Assembly (NCBI GenBank): GCA_020860745.1
Contig: JAJBTR010000429.1
Location: 393 to 20,151, forward strand
Direction of reading: 5' to 3'
Source: Lachnospiraceae bacterium
GTDB taxonomy: Bacteria > Bacillota > Clostridia > Lachnospirales > Lachnospiraceae
Length of the DNA stretch: 19,759 bases
Of this stretch, positions 1 to 8,776 are shown in pieces (within the stretch, counting starts at the first letter, position 1; each line of letters starts with the position of its first letter). The notes below the pieces were generated by a model. That model made no database searches. It saw only the letters and a list, made by a program, of their open reading frames with translations, and was not told where the DNA came from. A program made the position numbers and the translations under genes.

Positions 1-636
1 ATCCGGAGCGAGCGCTTTGACGCCAACCGCATGAACAGCCAGAAGCGGAACATCCTGCCGGGGGAGTGTAATGTCCGCGGCTATATCACGGGAAGCGGAT
101 GGGCGAGCTATCAGAAGAACGGTACTGTCTGCGGCATCCGCCTGCCGGAGGGGCTGAAAGAGTCGGAGAAACTGCCGGAGCCCATTTATACGCCGTCCAC
201 GAAGGCGGAGATCGGCGATCACGATGAAAATGTAAGCTACGAGCAGACTGTGGAGCTTCTGGAGAAGCAGTTCCCGGGGCGGGGTGAGGAGTACGCATCG
301 AAGCTGCGGGACTATACGCTTGCTTTGTATAAAAAGTGTGCAGAGTATGCTTACAGCAGAGGAATTATCATTGCAGATACAAAGTTTGAATTCGGACTTG
401 ACGAGGAGGGCAATGTCATCCTCGCCGACGAGATGCTGACTCCGGACAGTTCCCGGTTCTGGCCGCTTGCAGGCTATGAGCCCGGCAAGAGTCAGCCGTC
501 CTATGACAAGCAGTTTGTGAGAGACTGGCTGAAGGCCAATCCGGACAGCGATTATCTTCTTCCGGATGAGGTGATTGAGAAGACGGTGGAAAAATATAAG
601 GAAGCGTTTAAGCTGTTGACCGGAAGCGAGTTCTGA
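1..636 (+). CDS. purC: Phosphoribosylaminoimidazole-succinocarboxamide synthase (SAICAR synthetase), 5'-truncated by the window edge
   Basis: PurC joins CAIR and aspartate with ATP to give SAICAR in cytoplasmic purine biosynthesis. The frame is open from base 1, ten codons before the first ATG at 31, and those codons read like the interior of PurC, so the true start lies outside the window. About 211 residues are visible. The stretch [17 protein letters not shown] is a conserved substrate-binding region, and ADTKFEFG followed by [14 protein letters not shown] is the family signature containing acidic metal and substrate ligands. The insert between them fits the longer (about 290-residue) subtype of the family, so roughly 75-80 N-terminal residues are missing. 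It is followed 150 nt later by purF on the same strand, consistent with a pur cluster. Identity is secure. Confidence 0.97.
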   Translation: MRSERFDANRMNSQKRNILPGECNVRGYITGSGWASYQKNGTVCGIRLPEGLKESEKLPEPIYTPSTKAEIGDHDENVSYEQTVELLEKQFPGRGEEYASKLRDYTLALYKKCAEYAYSRGIIIADTKFEFGLDEEGNVILADEMLTPDSSRFWPLAGYEPGKSQPSYDKQFVRDWLKANPDSDYLLPDEVIEKTVEKYKEAFKLLTGSEF

Positions 637-692
637 CGAATTGCAGTCAGATGTTTCATAAGAAAACGGAGAATGTCCTGTTGCAGAGCTGA

Positions 693-712
693 AGAATGTA
701 CGTGTGCATTCT
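693..712 (+). other. Small hairpin in the purC-purF gap
   Basis: An 8-bp stem (693-700 with 705-712, one G-U pair) closes a CGTG loop. A second inverted repeat, CATGAAT at 732-738 with ATTCATG at 749-755, follows just before the purF ribosome site. Neither has a U-tract, so neither is a convincing terminator. They may be RNA-stability or translation elements in a read-through pur transcript; no known riboswitch is recognised. Confidence 0.3.
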
Positions 713-786
713 GTGAGCGGTGAAATGTGATCATGAATTGAAAGAAAGATTCATGGGAAGCTGACAACAGGAGCATGGAGGAAATC

Positions 787-2232
787 ATGCAGGAGATGAT
801 ACAGGAAGCTGCGGCCTCAGAGAAGCTTCATGAGGAGTGCGGCGTTTTCGGAATCTACGATCTGGACGGAGCTGATGTGGCCTCCACCATCTATTACGGA
901 TTGTTCGCACTGCAGCACCGGGGGCAGGAAAGCTGCGGCATCGCGGTCAGCGAGACCTACGGTCCCAAGGGAAAAGTGACCTCCCACAAGGATATGGGAC
1001 TGGTCAGCGAGGGATTTACCGCGGACCAGTTAAAATTGATGAAAGGTGATATCGGCGTAGGGCATGTCCGTTATTCCACAGCGGGTGCTTCGACCAGAGA
1101 GAATGCCCAGCCCCTGGTTTTGAACTATGTAAAGGGTACGCTGGCGCTGGCGCACAACGGCAATCTGATCAATGCCATTGACCTCCGCCATGACCTGGAG
1201 TATACGGGGGCGATTTTCCAGGCCACGATTGATTCGGAGGTTATCGCTTACCACATTGCCCGGGAGCGTCTGCGCACGGGAACGGTTGAGGAGGCGGTGC
1301 AGCGCGCAGCGCACCGGATGAAAGGAGCATATTCCCTGGTCGTCATGAGCCCGCGCAAGCTCATCGGAGCCCGGGATCCGTTCGGATTCAAGCCGCTCTG
1401 CATCGGAAAGAGGGACAACGCATATATTATCACATCAGAGACCTGCGCGCTGGACACCATCGGCGCAGAGTTTGTCCGCGATGTTCTGCCGGGGGAGGTC
1501 GTCACGATCACCGATAAGGGCGAGGTCCTTTCGGATATGAAAAACGCCATTCCGCGGGAAAAACAGGGCAGATGCATTTTTGAATACATTTATTTTGCCA
1601 GAATGGACAGCCGTTTTGACGGTGTGAGCATATATGACGCCCGTATTATGGCGGGGCGGTTTCTGGCCAAGGATTCACCGGTGGATGCGGATCTCGTGGT
1701 CGGCGTTCCGGAGTCCGGCAATGCGGCAGCTCTGGGATATGCCATGGAGTCCGGCATTCCCTACGGCGTGGCTTTTATGAAAAACAGCTACGTGGGACGG
1801 ACGTTCATAAAGCCGAAGCAGAGCAGCCGACAGCAGAGTGTCCGGGTGAAACTGAACGTCATCCGCGAGGCGGTGGAGGGAAAGCGGATTATTATGATTG
1901 ATGACTCTATTGTTCGCGGCACCACATCCAACCTTATTGTAAATATGTTGAAAGAGGGCGGTGCGAAGGAAGTTCATGTGCGCATCAGTTCCCCACCGTT
2001 TTTGTGGCCGTGCTATTTCGGCACCGATATCCCGGTGCGGGAGCAGCTTATCGCATATAACCGCTCCGTGGAGGATATCCGCCAGATCATCGGAGCCGAT
2101 TCCCTGGCTTACCTGCAGATCGATCGCCTGGACGCCATGGCGGGCGGTCTGCCCATCTGCCGCGGCTGCTTTACGGGAGAATACCCTCTCGAACCGCCGG
2201 AGGAGGATATAAGAGGCGACTATGAGCGATAA
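787..2232 (+). CDS. purF: Amidophosphoribosyltransferase, Fe-S type (first committed step of purine synthesis)
   Basis: PurF converts PRPP and glutamine to phosphoribosylamine. The N-terminal Ntn glutaminase begins at the Cys of EECGVFGIYD, which in the family becomes the catalytic N-terminus after propeptide removal; it is residue 18 from the chosen start. Glutaminase motifs HRGQES, HVRYST and AHNGNL follow. The C-terminal phosphoribosyltransferase domain carries the PRPP motif IIMIDDSIVRGTTS. Four cysteines matching the Bacillus-type 4Fe-4S ligands are visible: GRCIFEY, WPCYFG, and both of CRGC. I chose ATG 787 because GGAGG at 777-781 lies 5 nt upstream; the in-frame ATG at 775 has its AGGAG only 1 nt away. 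Length is 481 residues, normal for the family. Feedback inhibition by purine nucleotides is family knowledge. Confidence 0.97.
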   Translation: MQEMIQEAAASEKLHEECGVFGIYDLDGADVASTIYYGLFALQHRGQESCGIAVSETYGPKGKVTSHKDMGLVSEGFTADQLKLMKGDIGVGHVRYSTAGASTRENAQPLVLNYVKGTLALAHNGNLINAIDLRHDLEYTGAIFQATIDSEVIAYHIARERLRTGTVEEAVQRAAHRMKGAYSLVVMSPRKLIGARDPFGFKPLCIGKRDNAYIITSETCALDTIGAEFVRDVLPGEVVTITDKGEVLSDMKNAIPREKQGRCIFEYIYFARMDSRFDGVSIYDARIMAGRFLAKDSPVDADLVVGVPESGNAAALGYAMESGIPYGVAFMKNSYVGRTFIKPKQSSRQQSVRVKLNVIREAVEGKRIIMIDDSIVRGTTSNLIVNMLKEGGAKEVHVRISSPPFLWPCYFGTDIPVREQLIAYNRSVEDIRQIIGADSLAYLQIDRLDAMAGGLPICRGCFTGEYPLEPPEEDIRGDYER

Positions 2233-2252
2233 GCGACGAGGATAGCAAAGTT

Positions 2253-2258
2253 TATAAT
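2253..2258 (+). promoter_or_regulatory. -10 box (perfect TATAAT) of the 6S-like RNA
   Basis: TATAAT lies 20 nt past the purF stop and predicts a start near 2262-2266, exactly where the outermost paired arm of the RNA candidate begins. No good -35 hexamer is found at 16-18 nt upstream, so strength is uncertain. Confidence 0.5.
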
Positions 2259-2261
2259 GAC

Positions 2262-2451
2262 GGGTGCGCCAGCTGTCATCGATATATTTTAAGACAACCG
2301 GGGCAACGCTTCGACAAACTAAGTGCTAACTGCGACTAAGACGCGGGGGAAGGCTTTCGCGCCTAAGTCTTAGTAATCACTGGATTTCGTCTCAGCTAAA
2401 AACTCCCCTGCAAAGTTGCCTTAAAATATATTGATGGTAGATACCGCACCC
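2262..2451 (+). ncRNA. ssrS: Candidate 6S RNA (long imperfect duplex with central bubble)
   Basis: This purF-purB gap folds as one long rod. The ends pair: 2262-2268 (GGGTGCG) with 2445-2451. Then 2273-2298 pairs with 2415-2440 over 26 positions with only one mismatch (A2294/C2419) and three G-U pairs. GGGG 2300-2303 pairs with CCCC 2405-2408. Next comes a large internal bubble (2304-2321 and 2382-2404), then an apical arm: AGTG 2322-2325 with CACT 2378-2381, and ACTAAGAC 2335-2342 with GTCTTAGT 2367-2374. Closing stem, central bubble and apical hairpin in about 190 nt is the architecture of 6S RNA, which mimics an open promoter and sequesters RNA polymerase. T residues at 2310-2311 fall about 45 nt from the predicted 5' end, where product-RNA start sites lie in known 6S RNAs. 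Identity rests on shape, not on a recognised consensus; no clear U-tract follows. Confidence 0.55.
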
Positions 2452-2491
2452 TGCACAAGCGTAATCGCCGTCCTTTTGAGGTGAGTGTCGC

Positions 2492-2505
2492 TTATTTCGA
2501 AATAA
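2492..2505. promoter_or_regulatory. 14-bp perfect palindrome upstream of purB
   Basis: TTATTTCGAAATAA is a perfect palindrome 43 nt before the purB start. It could be a dimeric-regulator operator or a short AT-rich hairpin. I do not recognise it as a known operator. Confidence 0.3.
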
Positions 2506-2548
2506 AGGAAATCATATTTCTTATTACAAATTTCAGAGGAGAGAACGT

Positions 2549-3982
2549 ATGAGTAACGACAGGTATTCCAGTCCGCTCTCAGAGCGGTATGCAAGCAAGG
2601 AAATGCAGTACATTTTTTCGCCGGAAAAGAAGTTCCGCACATGGAGGCGGCTCTGGATTGCCTTGGCCGAGACCGAACAGGAGCTGGGACTGGACATCAC
2701 CGACGAGCAGATTGAGGAATTAAAATCCCACAAGGACGACATCAACTTTGAAGTCGCGAAGGAGAGGGAAAAGCTGGTGCGCCATGATGTGATGTCACAT
2801 GTGTACGCCTATGGCGAGCAGTGCCCCAGGGCGAAAGGAATCATCCATCTGGGAGCAACCTCCTGCTATGTGGGAGACAACACGGATATCATTCTGATGG
2901 CCGAGGCATTGAAGCTGGTGCGCACAAAGCTGATCAATGTTATCGCTGAACTTGCGGCCTTTGCGGATAAATATAAAGCGCTGCCGACCCTGGCGTTTAC
3001 CCACTTTCAGCCGGCGCAGCCCACTACAGTCGGAAAGCGCGCGACGCTCTGGACACAGGAATTTCTGATGGATCTGGAGGATCTGGATTACGTACTGGGC
3101 TCCATAAAGCTGCTCGGCTCCAAGGGGACTACGGGCACACAGGCAAGCTTCCTCGAGCTGTTTGACGGGGATCAGGAAAAGATTGACCGGATTGACCCGA
3201 TGATCGCGGAGAAGATGGGATTTTCCGGCTGTTACCCGGTGTCGGGCCAGACCTATTCCAGAAAAGTGGACACGAGAGTGATGAATGTGGTGGCGGGCAT
3301 TGCGGCCAGCGCCCACAAGATGTCCAACGACATTCGCCTGCTCCAGCACCTGAAAGAGGTGGAAGAGCCGTTTGAGAAAAACCAGATTGGTTCCTCCGCC
3401 ATGGCGTATAAGCGTAACCCGATGCGGAGCGAGCGCATTGCCTCGATTTCCAGATATGTAATGATTGACGCGTTAAACCCGGCAATCACCTCGGCGACCC
3501 AGTGGTTTGAGCGCACTTTAGATGATTCGGCAAACAAGCGGCTTTCCATCGCGGAGGGATTTCTGGCTATCGATGGAGTTTTGGACCTCTGCCTCAATGT
3601 GGTGGACGGTCTTGTGGTTTATGACAAAGTCATCACGAAGCGTCTTATGAGCGAACTGCCGTTTATGGCGACGGAGAATATCATGATGGATGCAGTGAAA
3701 AAGGGCGGCGACCGCCAGGAGCTTCACGAGCGGATCCGTCAGCTTTCCATGGAGGCGGGTGCAAATGTCAAGCAGGAGGGGCTGGATAACAATCTGCTGG
3801 AGCTGATCGCCGCAGACGAGAGTTTTGGTCTGACTCTGGAAGAATTGCAGGCAGCGATGGATCCGTCAAAATATACCGGCCGCGCGGAGCTTCAGGTAGA
3901 GAATTTCCTGAAAAATCACGTCAATCCAGTGCTGGAAGCAAACAAAGATATTCTGGGCGTGAAGGCGGAGATCAATGTCTGA
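2549..3982 (+). CDS. purB: Adenylosuccinate lyase
   Basis: PurB acts twice in purine synthesis, releasing fumarate from SAICAR and from adenylosuccinate. The protein is 477 residues, all-helical lyase superfamily. Visible landmarks are the early substrate loop IHLGATSCYVGDNTD, the THFQPAQPTT motif with His at residue 152, and the mobile signature loop GSSAMAYKRNP at residues 281-291 carrying the catalytic serine region. The start is supported by AGAGGAGA at 2535-2542. The length and the C-terminal extension resemble the longer eukaryote-like PurB subtype also common in Clostridia rather than the roughly 430-residue Bacillus type. It follows purF after the 6S-like RNA, so it may be served by read-through or by a separate promoter in 2452-2535 that I could not define. 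Confidence 0.97.
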   Translation: MSNDRYSSPLSERYASKEMQYIFSPEKKFRTWRRLWIALAETEQELGLDITDEQIEELKSHKDDINFEVAKEREKLVRHDVMSHVYAYGEQCPRAKGIIHLGATSCYVGDNTDIILMAEALKLVRTKLINVIAELAAFADKYKALPTLAFTHFQPAQPTTVGKRATLWTQEFLMDLEDLDYVLGSIKLLGSKGTTGTQASFLELFDGDQEKIDRIDPMIAEKMGFSGCYPVSGQTYSRKVDTRVMNVVAGIAASAHKMSNDIRLLQHLKEVEEPFEKNQIGSSAMAYKRNPMRSERIASISRYVMIDALNPAITSATQWFERTLDDSANKRLSIAEGFLAIDGVLDLCLNVVDGLVVYDKVITKRLMSELPFMATENIMMDAVKKGGDRQELHERIRQLSMEAGANVKQEGLDNNLLELIAADESFGLTLEELQAAMDPSKYTGRAELQVENFLKNHVNPVLEANKDILGVKAEINV

Positions 3983-4088
3983 TCAGAGTGTCCGGGCAGG
4001 TGTGTTCTGCGGAGATAAAGATATATGCGCTTTATAAAAATGAATATGCAGGAAAGCAATGGTTTTGAAGCATTCGTTTTTGTCTGCT

Positions 4089-4102
4089 CGAAACCGCTCT
4101 AA
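4089..4102. promoter_or_regulatory. Weak cre-like sequence before galK
   Basis: CGAAACCGCTCTAA matches 9 of the 11 specified positions of the CcpA cre consensus TGWAANCGNTNWCA. It lies 23 nt upstream of the galK start in the 143-nt purB-galK gap. Carbon-source control of gal genes is expected, but a two-mismatch site of this length occurs by chance fairly often. Confidence 0.25.
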
Positions 4103-4125
4103 ATAACAAGTATGGAGGGTGTACA

Positions 4126-5295
4126 ATGGTAACTGAGTTAATGAAGGATTTTAAGGAGAAGTTTGGCGACGGCGGCGACATCCGCAGGTACTTTGCCCCG
4201 GGCAGGGTGAACATGATCGGAGAGCACACCGATTACAATGGGGGACATGTCTTTCCCTGTGCGCTGACCATCGGCACTTACGCGATTGTCAGGAAACGGG
4301 ACGACAGGAAAATGCGGTTCTACTCCCAGAATTTTGAGGAGATCGGGATCGTGGAGGCCAGCCTGGATCACCTGGTGTATGACAGGGCGGCGGACTGGAC
4401 GAACTATCCGGTGGGCGTTGTGTGGACTTTTATCGAGAAAGGATATGCCATCGATACCGGATTTGACATGCTGCTCTTCGGCAATATTCCCAACGCGTCC
4501 GGCCTTTCCTCTTCCTCCTCTGTGGAGGTGGTTGTCGGCGTGGCGCTGCGCGATCTTTATGGATTTGAGGATGTGACGATGCAGGATATCGCGCTTTACG
4601 GCCAGTATTGTGAAAACAATTTTAACGGTGTTAACTGCGGCATCATGGATCAGTTTTCCATTGCTATGGGAAAGAAAAATATGGCGATTTTCCTGGATTG
4701 CAGCGACCTTTCCTATACTTATGTTCCGTTGGAGTTAAAAGACGCCAAGATTGTCATCGCCTGCAGCAATAAAAAACGCGGCCTGGGCGATTCCAAATAC
4801 AACGAGCGCCGGGCGGAGTGTGAGGAAGCGGTGTCTGAACTTCAGGCAAAGCTGGATATCAAAACTCTCGGCGAGCTGACAGAAGAAGAGTTTGAGGCAA
4901 ACAAAGACCTGATTAAGAGCGAGGTCAGACAGCGCAGGGCAAAACACGCGGTGTATGAGAACCAGCGCACATTAAAGGCGGTTGAAGTGCTGCAGCAGGG
5001 TGATATCGAGGAGGTTGGCCGGCGGATGAACGCCTCCCATGTCTCGCTTCGGGACGATTACGAAGTGACCGGCGTCGAGCTGGATACGCTGGTGGAGACG
5101 GCCTGGGAGCAGGAGGGCGTCATCGGCTCCCGTATGACCGGCGCGGGATTTGGCGGTTGCACGGTCAGCATTGTGAAGGAAGACTGCGTGGACGCTTTTA
5201 TTGAGAATGTCGGCAAGGTTTATCTGGATAAAATAGGTTACGCGGTGGATTTCTATGTGGTGGAGATCGGCGACGGCGGCCGGGTGTTAGACTGA
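4126..5295 (+). CDS. galK: Galactokinase
   Basis: GalK phosphorylates alpha-D-galactose to galactose-1-phosphate with ATP, the first kinase step of the Leloir pathway. It is a GHMP kinase of 389 residues, normal length. The galactokinase signature GRVNMIGEHTDYNGG is at residues 26-40, with the catalytic-loop arginine at 27. The ATP-binding glycine/serine loop is in NASGLSSSSSVEVV. CGIMDQFSIAMG carries the catalytic aspartate at about residue 175, and MTGAGFGGCTVSIV is the third GHMP motif. The start is supported by GGAGGG at 4114-4119, 6 nt from ATG. It heads galK-galT-galE, all on the same strand, with 178 nt before galT. Confidence 0.98.
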   Translation: MVTELMKDFKEKFGDGGDIRRYFAPGRVNMIGEHTDYNGGHVFPCALTIGTYAIVRKRDDRKMRFYSQNFEEIGIVEASLDHLVYDRAADWTNYPVGVVWTFIEKGYAIDTGFDMLLFGNIPNASGLSSSSSVEVVVGVALRDLYGFEDVTMQDIALYGQYCENNFNGVNCGIMDQFSIAMGKKNMAIFLDCSDLSYTYVPLELKDAKIVIACSNKKRGLGDSKYNERRAECEEAVSELQAKLDIKTLGELTEEEFEANKDLIKSEVRQRRAKHAVYENQRTLKAVEVLQQGDIEEVGRRMNASHVSLRDDYEVTGVELDTLVETAWEQEGVIGSRMTGAGFGGCTVSIVKEDCVDAFIENVGKVYLDKIGYAVDFYVVEIGDGGRVLD

Positions 5296-5473
5296 CAGGG
5301 GGAGATTTGAACTATTGCAGGATGCGTAAAGACATTGTAAAAGCAGCGATTATGAGACGCTGATTAACGGAAGCTACAAAAAGGTGAAAAATGTGAATTC
5401 AGATCCTGTTTTGTAGTCAGGAAAATATGCGGGAATGTGATAGTTATGAAATGAGTATAGAAAGGGGTTACAT

Positions 5474-7012
5474 ATGGTAGATACATATATTGCAAGGCTC
5501 GTCCAGTATGGAATCGACGCCGGACTCATTCCGGAGGAGGAGCGGGTCTACAGCACGAACCAGATTCTGGAAGTTCTGGAAAAGGATGACTATGAGGAGC
5601 CTGCGGAGGCAGGGAATTGCTGTTGCGCGGACGGCTCCGCCGCAGCAAACGACGCGCAGGAGACGGAGATTGACCTGGCAGATACACTGGAGCACATCAT
5701 GGAGTATGCGCTGGAGAAAGGCGTGCTGAAGGACGGCGGCGTGGTCTCAAGAGACCTGTTTGATACGAAGCTGATGAATTGCATCACACCGCGTCCGTCG
5801 CAGGTAATCCGGACATTCCGGGAGAATTATGCGGTCAGCCCGCAGCAGGCGACAGACGCTTATTACAAATTCAGCGTGGCGACCAACTACATCAGGAAAG
5901 ACCGCATCGCGAAGGACCGCAAGTGGAAGACGCCCTCCGTGTACGGAGATATTGATATTACAATCAACTTAAGCAAACCGGAGAAGGATCCGAAAGCGAT
6001 CGCCGCCGCGAAGCTGGCGCCCCAGTCCGCTTATCCGAAATGCCAGCTCTGCGTGGAAAACGAGGGCTATGCCGGGCGGATGAACCATCCGGCGCGGCAG
6101 AATCACAGAATCATCCCGATCACCATCAACGGATGCCAGTGGGGATTCCAGTATTCTCCGTATGTGTATTACAACGAGCACTGCATCGTTTTCAATGGCG
6201 AGCATGTGCCGATGAAAATCGACCGTGCTGCATTCCGAAAGCTGTTTGATTTTGTAAAACAGTTTCCGCACTATTTCCTGGGTTCCAATGCGGACCTGCC
6301 CATCGTCGGCGGTTCGATTTTAAGCCATGATCATTTCCAGGGCGGGCATTACACCTTTGCCATGGAGGTGGCTGAGGTGGAGAAAACCTTTACGGTTCCC
6401 GGTTATGATGATGTGGAGGCGGGAATCGTTCACTGGCCGCTGTCCGTCATCCGCATCCGAGGAAAAGAGGATGAGCGAGTCATTGACCTGGCGGATCACA
6501 TTCTGAAAAAATGGCGCGGATATACCGATGAGGATGCGTTTATCTTTGCCGAGACAGACGGGGAGCCGCACAACACGATCACGCCCATCGCCCGCATGCG
6601 CGACGGCCAGTATGAGCTGGATCTGGCGCTTCGCAATAACATCACGACGGAAGAGTGCCCGCTGGGCGTCTACCATCCCCATGCTAAGCTGCATCACATC
6701 AAAAAGGAGAACATCGGCCTGATCGAGGTGATGGGACTTGCCGTGCTTCCGGCCCGCTTAAAATCCGAGATGGATCTCATGGCGGAGTACATCCTTGCGG
6801 GGAAAGACCTGCGCACGGATGAGGCGCTGGAAAAACATGCCGACTGGTACGATACTTTTAAGGATGCTTATACCTTCACAGAAGAGAATGTGGAAACCAT
6901 CCTGCAGGATGAGATCGGCAAGGTGTTTGTCAAAGTCCTGGAGGATGCCGGAGTATACAAGTGCACGCCGGAGGGACGGGCGAATTTCCAGAAATTCATT
7001 GATACTTTATAA
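5474..7012 (+). CDS. galT: UTP/UDP-glucose--hexose-1-phosphate uridylyltransferase, class II GalT
   Basis: GalT exchanges UMP between UDP-glucose and galactose-1-phosphate, giving UDP-galactose and glucose-1-phosphate. At 512 residues it is the long Firmicutes (class II) form, unlike the roughly 350-residue E. coli form. The active-site segment SHDHFQGG is at residues 284-291, with His285 and His287 flanking Asp286 in place of the class I HPH; one of these is the expected uridylylated histidine. A second conserved block, YHPHAKLHHIKKENIGLIE, lies in the C-terminal domain. Residues around 45-60 form a short Cys/Ala-rich insert (NCCCADGSAAANDAQE) that looks like a variable linker. AAAGGGG at 5461-5467 supports the ATG. 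The stop lies 15 nt before galE, so the two are surely cotranscribed. Confidence 0.97.
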   Translation: MVDTYIARLVQYGIDAGLIPEEERVYSTNQILEVLEKDDYEEPAEAGNCCCADGSAAANDAQETEIDLADTLEHIMEYALEKGVLKDGGVVSRDLFDTKLMNCITPRPSQVIRTFRENYAVSPQQATDAYYKFSVATNYIRKDRIAKDRKWKTPSVYGDIDITINLSKPEKDPKAIAAAKLAPQSAYPKCQLCVENEGYAGRMNHPARQNHRIIPITINGCQWGFQYSPYVYYNEHCIVFNGEHVPMKIDRAAFRKLFDFVKQFPHYFLGSNADLPIVGGSILSHDHFQGGHYTFAMEVAEVEKTFTVPGYDDVEAGIVHWPLSVIRIRGKEDERVIDLADHILKKWRGYTDEDAFIFAETDGEPHNTITPIARMRDGQYELDLALRNNITTEECPLGVYHPHAKLHHIKKENIGLIEVMGLAVLPARLKSEMDLMAEYILAGKDLRTDEALEKHADWYDTFKDAYTFTEENVETILQDEIGKVFVKVLEDAGVYKCTPEGRANFQKFIDTL

Positions 7013-7027
7013 TTGAGGAGGAGAATC

Positions 7028-8044
7028 ATGACAATTTTAGTGACAGGCGGCGCCGGCTACATCGGCAGCCATACATGTGTAGAATTATTAAACGCGGGCT
7101 ATGACGTGGTCGTAGTCGATAATCTGTACAACTCCAGTGAGAAAGCACTGGACCGCGTGCAGGAGATTACCGGAAAGACATTAAAATTTTACGAGGCGGA
7201 CATTCTGGACCGCGAGGCGATGAACAAGGTGTTTGTGGAGAACGAGATCGAGGCGGTGATTCACTTTGCCGGTCTGAAAGCGGTGGGAGAGTCCGTGCAG
7301 AAGCCGATTGGATATTATCACAATAACATCGGCGGTACCCTGGTGCTGACGGATGTGATGCGCAACCATGGCTGCAAGAATATTATTTTCAGCTCATCCG
7401 CGACGGTTTACGGCGATCCGGCCATGATCCCGATCACGGAGGAATGCCCCAAGGGGACCTGCACGAACCCTTACGGCTGGACAAAGAGCATGCTGGAGCA
7501 GGTGCTGACCGATATCCATACATCCGACCCGGAGTGGAATGTGGTGCTCCTTCGCTACTTTAACCCCATCGGCGCGCACAAGAGCGGCATGATCGGCGAG
7601 GATCCCAAGGGAATCCCAAATAACCTGCTTCCCTATGTGGCGCAGGTGGCCATCGGCAAACTGGAGTGCCTGGGTGTCTTCGGCGACGACTATGACACGC
7701 CGGACGGAACGGGCGTCCGTGATTATATCCATGTGGTAGACCTGGCGGTGGGCCATGTGAAAGCGATCGAGAAACTGGCCGACAAGGAGGGCGTCTCCAT
7801 CTACAACCTCGGTACCGGCAATGGTTACAGTGTGCTGCAGGTGGTGCATGCGTTTGAAAAAGCCTGCGGGCATCCCATCGACTATCAGATCAAGCCACGC
7901 CGTGCCGGCGATATCGCGATGTGCTACTGCGATCCGGCAAAGGCAAAGGCAGAGCTGGGCTGGGAGGCGCAGTACGGCATTGAGGAGATGTGCGCGGATT
8001 CCTGGAGATGGCAGAGCAACAATCCGAACGGGTATGCTGATTGA
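7028..8044 (+). CDS. galE: UDP-glucose 4-epimerase
   Basis: GalE interconverts UDP-galactose and UDP-glucose using tightly bound NAD, closing the Leloir cycle. It is a short-chain dehydrogenase/reductase superfamily protein of 338 residues. The Rossmann motif GGAGYIGSH is at residues 7-15. The catalytic serine is S124 in SSSATVYG, and the YxxxK pair is Y149 and K153 in NPYGWTKSM. The start is ATG 7028, with AGGAGGAG at 7016-7023 immediately upstream; the frame also has a TTG at 7013 but this lies at the edge of that ribosome site and is unlikely. It is 15 nt downstream of galT, in the same operon. Confidence 0.98.
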   Translation: MTILVTGGAGYIGSHTCVELLNAGYDVVVVDNLYNSSEKALDRVQEITGKTLKFYEADILDREAMNKVFVENEIEAVIHFAGLKAVGESVQKPIGYYHNNIGGTLVLTDVMRNHGCKNIIFSSSATVYGDPAMIPITEECPKGTCTNPYGWTKSMLEQVLTDIHTSDPEWNVVLLRYFNPIGAHKSGMIGEDPKGIPNNLLPYVAQVAIGKLECLGVFGDDYDTPDGTGVRDYIHVVDLAVGHVKAIEKLADKEGVSIYNLGTGNGYSVLQVVHAFEKACGHPIDYQIKPRRAGDIAMCYCDPAKAKAELGWEAQYGIEEMCADSWRWQSNNPNGYAD

Positions 8045-8063
8045 AAAAACTTAAGGGGAGTGA

Positions 8064-8107
8064 CGGAGCTGCCGAGAAGAAATATAGATTTTTTCATGGC
8101 GGCTCCG
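8064..8107 (+). other. Hairpin downstream of galE
   Basis: A 10-bp stem pairs 8064-8073 with 8098-8107 (one G-U pair) around a 24-nt loop that contains a T6 run. A second inverted repeat, CCCCGG at 8127-8132 with CCGGGG at 8165-8170, follows. Neither is followed by a U-tract, so termination of the gal operon here is not demonstrated. Confidence 0.3.
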
Positions 8108-8326
8108 GCGGATCGGCCATAAGGTACCCCGGGAATTCCGTTATCGTGTGTCCGGTCCCGCAATCCGGGGAAGTTTACAGGAAAGGACGCGGTTGAAAAG
8201 GTAAGGAACTGGCGTGAAAGACATGTTCTTTCATGCAGCCGCGGAAGACAGGTTTTATTTAGGTACACAATCTCAAGGCATATCACGCGGAAACCCAAGA
8301 AATATTCCAAACCGCTGCAGAGAGCA

Positions 8327-8776
8327 ATGATTGTTTTTACGGTTATTTTTGTTCTGTTCGGCATCATTTTTGAGAATGGTTATTTCATGCCGGCCTTTCT
8401 GATGGCCGGGCTGTATTTTCTGTACACGGGATTTACCTGTACAGGAATCGAGTATACCTTTGAACAGGAATATTTTTCTGTAGATACCATTTATGGAAAA
8501 AGCCGCCGCAGGGAGAGCCAGGTGCTTTACTACAGGAATCTGGAAGCCATTGCTCCTCCGGATCATGAGACCGTCTTAAAGTATAAGAAAAAGGGCGGGA
8601 CAGAGAAGATAAAAAAATACGATTATACCTCCTATCAGGACAATGTCCCCTATTATACGGTCGTTATTAAGACAGAGGAAAAGGAAAGTAAGAAGATTAA
8701 GCTGCTTATGGATCTGGATGAAGAAATCCTGCGCATGCTGAAACTCCGCTATCCGCAGAAGGTGTTTTTGCAATGA
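8327..8776 (+). CDS. Small membrane-anchored protein of unknown function (tentatively DUF6106-like)
   Basis: From the first ATG the product is 149 residues. Residues 1-38 hold two hydrophobic segments (about 1-12 and 18-33) that form a helical hairpin. The remainder is soluble, basic and beta-rich, with segments such as IEYTFEQEYFSVDTIYGKSR and YYTVVIKTEE. It resembles small clostridial membrane proteins with a PH-like cytosolic part; the DUF6106 link is from memory and tentative. The start is doubtful: no good ribosome site precedes 8327, and the same frame is open back to 8123, reading a basic, protein-like stretch (YTISRHITRKPRKYSKPLQ) just before the ATG. The end overlaps the next gene by ATGA, which implies translational coupling with the AraC-type regulator. 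Confidence 0.6.
   Translation: MIVFTVIFVLFGIIFENGYFMPAFLMAGLYFLYTGFTCTGIEYTFEQEYFSVDTIYGKSRRRESQVLYYRNLEAIAPPDHETVLKYKKKGGTEKIKKYDYTSYQDNVPYYTVVIKTEEKESKKIKLLMDLDEEILRMLKLRYPQKVFLQ

Noticed and set aside
693..755. Terminator between purC and purF
   Set aside because: The two hairpins have no U-tract, so read-through in the pur cluster is expected.
2262..2451. Purine riboswitch or T-box before purB
   Set aside because: A purine riboswitch is a compact three-way junction of about 70 nt and a T-box has a GGTGGNACCGCG-type element; neither is present. The 26-position terminal duplex with a central bubble fits 6S RNA better.
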